From assembly GCA_050999295.1 (NCBI GenBank), contig JBPCPI010000253.1, positions 1 to 25,380 of the forward strand: DNA of 25,380 nt, read 5' to 3'. The notes under the pieces were generated by a model. That model was not told the origin of the DNA. It was given only the letters and a program-made list of their open reading frames with translations, and ran no database searches. Made by a program: the position numbers and the translations under genes. This DNA is from JACCQS01 sp050999295. GTDB taxonomy: Bacteria > Actinomycetota > Actinomycetes > Mycobacteriales > Geodermatophilaceae. Of this stretch, positions 12,501 to 18,500 are shown piece after piece. Numbering within the stretch: the first letter of the stretch is position 1; every line of letters starts with the position of its first letter.

Positions 12501-15500
12501 GACCGGTCCGATGCCGTACGGATCAGAGTCGAAGCCGTCCCGGTGGAAGAGCTCAGCCCGGACAAAGAACTGGTCGCCCAGGTGGAGCCACCCGCGAACC
12601 CGGCGTCAGAAGACGCCGAGTACATCCTCAAGATTTCCAATGAAGCAGACGACCGTACGGCAAGCCGAGCCGCGCTGACGGCGCTGGATCAGCTTCTTTA
12701 CGTCCGCGCCGGCGCCCCGACCGGCGCCGACCAGCTGGTCGAGGGGGACATCGAGGGGCCGATCGATCCGGACGACTTCACGGCGGCCGACCTGGCCCGC
12801 CAGGACGACATCACCCGGCTGCTGGACCGCCTCGATGCCGGCCGCAACCCCTGGTTGCGGAAGCTGGACCAGGAGTACGAGGCTGCGCTGCGAGCTGCCG
12901 GCCTCGCCCTGACCAAAGAGGTCGACCAGGATCCGGACTCGAGCGAAGTTCCTCAGGATCCGTATCCCCGCAGTACCCTGCGCCGGCGGGTCGCCCTGGA
13001 CCCGAGACTGCTCGCCCGGTTGGAGGTTCGCGCCCAGGCACCCCCCACGCCGACGTTGGCCAAGTACCAGGGAGTGTGGTTCCGGGTTATGGTGCTCCCA
13101 GCCATCTTCACACCCATAGGCATCACAGCCATCGGCGGTGGAGGGTTGACCGTCCCGCGGCTGATCGCCGAATTCTCCGCTCCGCTGGCCTACGGCGCAG
13201 CACGTGGTTTCTTCCTATGGCGACTCGACCGCTCGATGGAAACCGGCAACCGACAAGTCACGGTCCAACAGCGCATGGTCTCCGAGCAAACCAAGGCCCA
13301 AATACTCGAGGCCGACCGTGCCGAGCAGGTCAAGTCGAACGACGAGTTGCTGGCTGACCGGGGGGCCAGGCAGGCCAGGTTGGCAGCCGCCCTGGACAGG
13401 GCCAACCGAGCCGCCTGGCGGGATTCGCTCCCGATGTACGCTCGTGCCCTCGATTGGGCCCTCCACCCCGCCGACGACCCGGATCCGGATCCGGTGTCCA
13501 CCCGTAACGCACCGGACACACCAGGGGACTCATCGACCTCGCGTAACGCCCCTCCCACCAGAGCCGAAAGAGCTGAGCAAGCCTCTGCCGACCGGTCCGA
13601 CAAGGCGGAGGTGGAACAGGTGATGGCTGCCCAGGAGCTGGGGGTCGTCCACGCGGTAACTCCGGCTAAGCCGGGAAAGCTGCCTTTCCTGTTCATGACG
13701 GCCGGTTCGATAGCCGCAGCCAACGCCACTTTCATCGCTATCGCCGTGGCCGCGGCGGGCATCCCGCTCGAAGCCATTGTCCAACCGAGTGCGTGGCAGG
13801 GATTGGGTGAGGGAGCCACCCCACTGCTCGTCGGATCGGTGGTCGGTGCGACTACCGCGACCGCTGCCAGCGCGCTGGGCACGTGGTCCGAGAAGCGGTT
13901 TGCAGATGAGAAGCGGCAATTGTCGGCGCTTCGGGAGGCCGAGCTGAAGGCGCTGAAGGCGAATCTGGAGGTTATCGGGGCGGCTGCTGACCCTTCCCCT
14001 CCGCCGGGCGAACCCGGGGAGAGGAGTGCCGAACTGGCGGGCGCGAACGCCGAACTTGAAGCCGCGGACGACCCAGCCGCGGAGGAGGCCGCCGCGCTCG
14101 AGCAGGCGGTCCCGCGACGCGGATCCGGTCCGCTGCGAATTCCGTACGATGCTTTGCGCCGCGCTCTGGGGAGCCGGTTCGGGATAAACCTGCCCGACCT
14201 CACCCCGTCGCCCGGCCCAAGCAGCGGCGGACCCGATGGCGGAGCCGACACCGGCGGACCCGACAGCCGACCCGATGGCGGACCCGACACCGGCGGGCCC
14301 GACACCGGCGGACCCGACACCGGCGGACCCGACACCGGCAGGCCGGACACCGGCGGGCCGGTCTCGCCGGCTGGCGGCGGCCCAGTGGCCTCGGCGACCG
14401 CCGCGGCGCAGCGGGCCGCCGAACTTCAGCCCGGCGACGTTCAGCCCGGCGACGCCGAGGGTCAGCTGAGGATCACGCTGCCCGACGGTCGGTCCCTCAG
14501 CGTGCAGGTTTCGGTGAGTGGGGCGACCGATGCGGCGCCGGTGACCGTGTCCAAGAGCGACGGCAGCCTAGAGATCACCGTCGATCGCCAGTCCAATGTT
14601 GCCGAGTCCGAGCGTGAGATCGCCCGCGAAGTCGCCTCCTTCGTCGCGGCCGAACTCGGGGCGCCGACGGGCGAGCCGATTCTGGGTCGGGCACCATTAC
14701 CGGCCGACGTCACGCGCGTCGACCTGACCGTGGCCGACGAGGCCAGCATCGCCGTACTCAACGAGTTGCTGGATCAGATGCAACGTCCGACTGCGACGGA
14801 CCCCACCACTCGGGCCGATCTCGAGGGGCGCCTGATCCAGCTGACGAATGCCAGCGGCCTCCGGCTGGGTGCCTCCGACGCCGGAGAACGTCGCGCCCTG
14901 TTGCCCAGCGATCTGGCCGACGCTCTCGAGTCCCACGGCCGGCCCGATAACGACGAGGCAGTGAAGGCGGTCACGGCCGCCGTGCCCAGCCTCGCGACCG
15001 CGACCGGACTTGGCGTGAACCCTGACAGCTCAGACCCAGCGGTGCTCGAGCTGGTTCTGCCCGATGGCAGCACCGCAACCGTGCGGATTGAGCTAGGCAC
15101 CGTCGGATCTGGCGTCGTGGCAGTCCCCACCGGCTACCTTCCGGCGGCGGGGGTGACCATCGCCGCAGACGCGTCGAGCACTGCCATCCAGGTCGCGCTC
15201 GCCGGTGCGCTCGCTGAACTGGTGGCCCGCAGCCAGGGCGCGCCGACCGGGACCCGCCTACTTCGTCCAGGCAGCACCAGTGATCCGGTCACCGACGCGG
15301 ATCTGACCGTCGCCGACCGGCGCGGCCTCGCCGAATTCCGCATGGCTGACCTGCTGGCCAAGTCCTCCGGTTTGCCTGCCGGAGAAGCGGCCCGGTGGCG
15401 TAACGCCGTGGCCGAGGAACTCGGTCTGTATGGCGCGGGGGACGGGCCGGCAGTACGCCGCGGCGTCCTGACCCCGGCCGAGGAGCGCGAACTGGCCGGC

Positions 15501-18500
15501 CAGCGGGGTAGCGAAGTTGACGAAGTTGTCCAAGCGCGGCAGCTGATCGAAGCCGCTGCCGAGAGCGCCGGCGGCGTATCGGCCCGGCTCAGCGCCGGCC
15601 GAGTTGTCGTGAGCCGCGACGGCCGTCAGGTCGAGGTGGACATCTACGTGGCCCCCTTCGACCCCGCCGGCAATGCGGAAGCTCGGGTCGACCGTAAGGA
15701 GGCACCTGCGCGGCTGGGCGTAGTCGTGGTCCCCGGCGCTGCCACGACCACCCAATTCGAGGAAGAGGTAACCGAAGCGGTCAGCTCAACGCTTGACACT
15801 GGGCTCCGTGGCGAGGCTCCCGGCCAGCCCCCCGGCGACCAGCCCGACTCCGACCGACCACCGGACTCCGACCTGCCCGTCGACGGGCCGAAGGATGACG
15901 CCCCTCCAGACCAAGGCCCTCCAGACCTTGGCCCCTCAGACCGAGGCCCGAAGGGCCAAGGCCCCGACGTGGGCCCTCAGCCCGACGTAGGTCCTCAGCC
16001 CGACGTAGGTCCTCAGCCCGACGACGGTCCCTCGGACCAACGCACGCCGCGCATACTGGATGCGGTCACCTCCGGCCTGGATCGGATCGGGGAAGCGACC
16101 GGTCTGGTCCTAAGCCAAGACCCCGCGAATCCGCAGTCGCTGCGTGTGCGCCTGCCGAACGGGGTTTCCGGAACCGTCCGGATCGTGGTCGGCAGCACTC
16201 CGTCGGGACTGGCCGTCCCAGCGATCGTCGACGGCCAGGCGACGGTGACCATCGACGGGCGCATGTCGAGCATCGCGACTCAGATCGGGCTGGCCGGTGC
16301 GCTGGGCGAGCTGGCGGCCCGCGTCGAAAACGCCCCCACCGGACGCCGCCTCCTGCGGTCAGGCGAGACCAGCGATCCGATCACCGAGGACGACCTGACC
16401 GTCGTTGACCGGCGTGCGCTGGCAGAACTCCGGATGGCCGCCCTGCTGGTGCAATCCGGTATAGAGGAGGCGGCACGCTGGCGTGACACGCTGGCCGAAG
16501 AACTCGGTCTGCACGGCGTCGGCGACGGTCCAGTGGTACGCCGCGGCGTCCTGACCCCCGCCGAGGAACGCGAGCTGGCCGCGCGGCACGGCGGGGAACC
16601 CGGCGAGGTCGTTTTGGCCCGTCAGTTCGTCGAAGCCGCCGCCGACCGCGCAGGCGCCGAATCGGTCCGGCTCAGCGCCGGCCGAGTTGTCGTGAGCCGG
16701 GGCGGCCGTCAGGTCGAGGTGGACATGGCCCCCTTCGACCCAACCGTAGATACCGAGGCCCGGATCGACCGGGACGAGACGCCGGCGCGGCTGCGCGTAG
16801 TCGTGGCCAGGGGTGCTGCGATGACCGAGTTCGAGGCTGAGATAGCCGAAGCGGTCAGGTCAGCGCTGGACGAGACCGCCGACACCTCGACCACCCGGGT
16901 TGTTGTCGACCCGACTACCGGAGAACAACCCAGTCCGGATGCGGTCCCCGACCCGGCTGAGACTGCCGCCCAGAACATTGACCGGCCGCCGCCCCCCCGA
17001 GTCGCTCCGCGCGAGGAGACGGAGGAGGAGTTCTTCGAGCGCATGCGCCGAGAGGCGAACACCACTGGCTGGGACGACTTGGAGGAGCTACCGGCAGACC
17101 CGCCCGCCCCGCCGGTAATCCCGCCGGCCCCGCCGGTCACCCCGCTGCCGCCGCGACCCACGGAACCGCCGCGACCCACGGAACCGCCGCGACCCACGCA
17201 GCCGCCCCCGCATCAGCACCACCCGCACCATCACCCGCCCTTCGACCCCAACCATCCCCACCATCACCCGCCCTTCCATCCCCACCATCACCCGCCCTTC
17301 GACCCCAACCATCCCCACCATCACCCGCCACCGGTGCCCTCCCCACCGGTGGTGGAGAACCCCTCACCGAATCCGCAGCCACCCGACAATGACACCCCCG
17401 GGCCTGTGCAACCCGTCCCCCCCGGAACCATCCAGCCTGTGGTGTGGTGGATCGAGTTCACCGACCCCTTCGGCAACCACCACGTGATCGCGATCATCGT
17501 GTTCCCGCTCCCTGGCGGGGAAAGCCTCACGCTGCTCATCTGGCTCATCTTCCCCCCCGGTTCGGTCATCCCCATCGTGGTCATCGCCGAACTATTCGGC
17601 TCGTCCCAGTCGCTGGCCCTTCGCCAGAACATCGAAGGCGTCGCCGACGCGGTGCTACCGCTGCTGGTCGAGCAGGCACCCGACCTCGATCCGACCCAAC
17701 TCCGCTGGCTCGTCCACCAGGGACCGTTCTCCAGTCCGGACGGTGCACCGGCTGAGACCTTCCACGAGGTGACATTCAGCTTCGACGGAGGACACCATCG
17801 GCTTACCGGCGTGCGCATGCTCGACCCGGCCGAAATCGACGAGATGACCACAGCACTGAACCTGCGCCCGGTAGGACAGATCGTGGACCGGATCCAGGAC
17901 CAGCTGGCCGCCCTCTCCGCTGACAGGTCGGGCATCCCCAGCATCCTCGGGCAACCCGGCATCCCCAGCATCGAACAGATCATGAACCGGATCCAGGACC
18001 AGCTGACCACCCTCTGGCCAGACGGCGGGTCGACCAGCCCCAGCATCCCCGGGCAACCCGGCATCCCCAGCATCGAACAGATCATGAACCGGATCCAGGA
18101 CCAGCTGGCCGCCCACTGGCCAGACGGGTCGGGCTTCCCCCGCATCGAACAGATCATGAACCGGATCCGGGACCTGTTGGCCGCCCACTGGCCGGACGGC
18201 TCCGGCACCCCCGGCGTCCCCGGGCCACCCGGCGTCCCCGGCGTCCCCGGCGTTCCCGGACCACCGGCTGTTCCGGAGGATCCCGGGCCACCGGCTGTTC
18301 CGGAGGTTCCCGGGCAACCCAGCCCGCCCGACCCAGGGCAACCCAGTCCGCCCGACCCAGGGAAACCCGGCAGCGCCGAGAAGGCCAGCGCCCACGAGAA
18401 GGCCAGCGCCGACGGGAACGGGTACGGGACTGAGATCGGGCGCCGCGACCACAACCCCACGTGGCCTCCAGTGCTATTGCCTTCCGGGGTCAAACTGGGC

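Noticed and set aside
13190..14350. 386-residue minus-strand ORF with SGPPV repeats
   Set aside because: Antisense of the GPDTG tandem repeat and scaffold block 2; low-complexity shadow.
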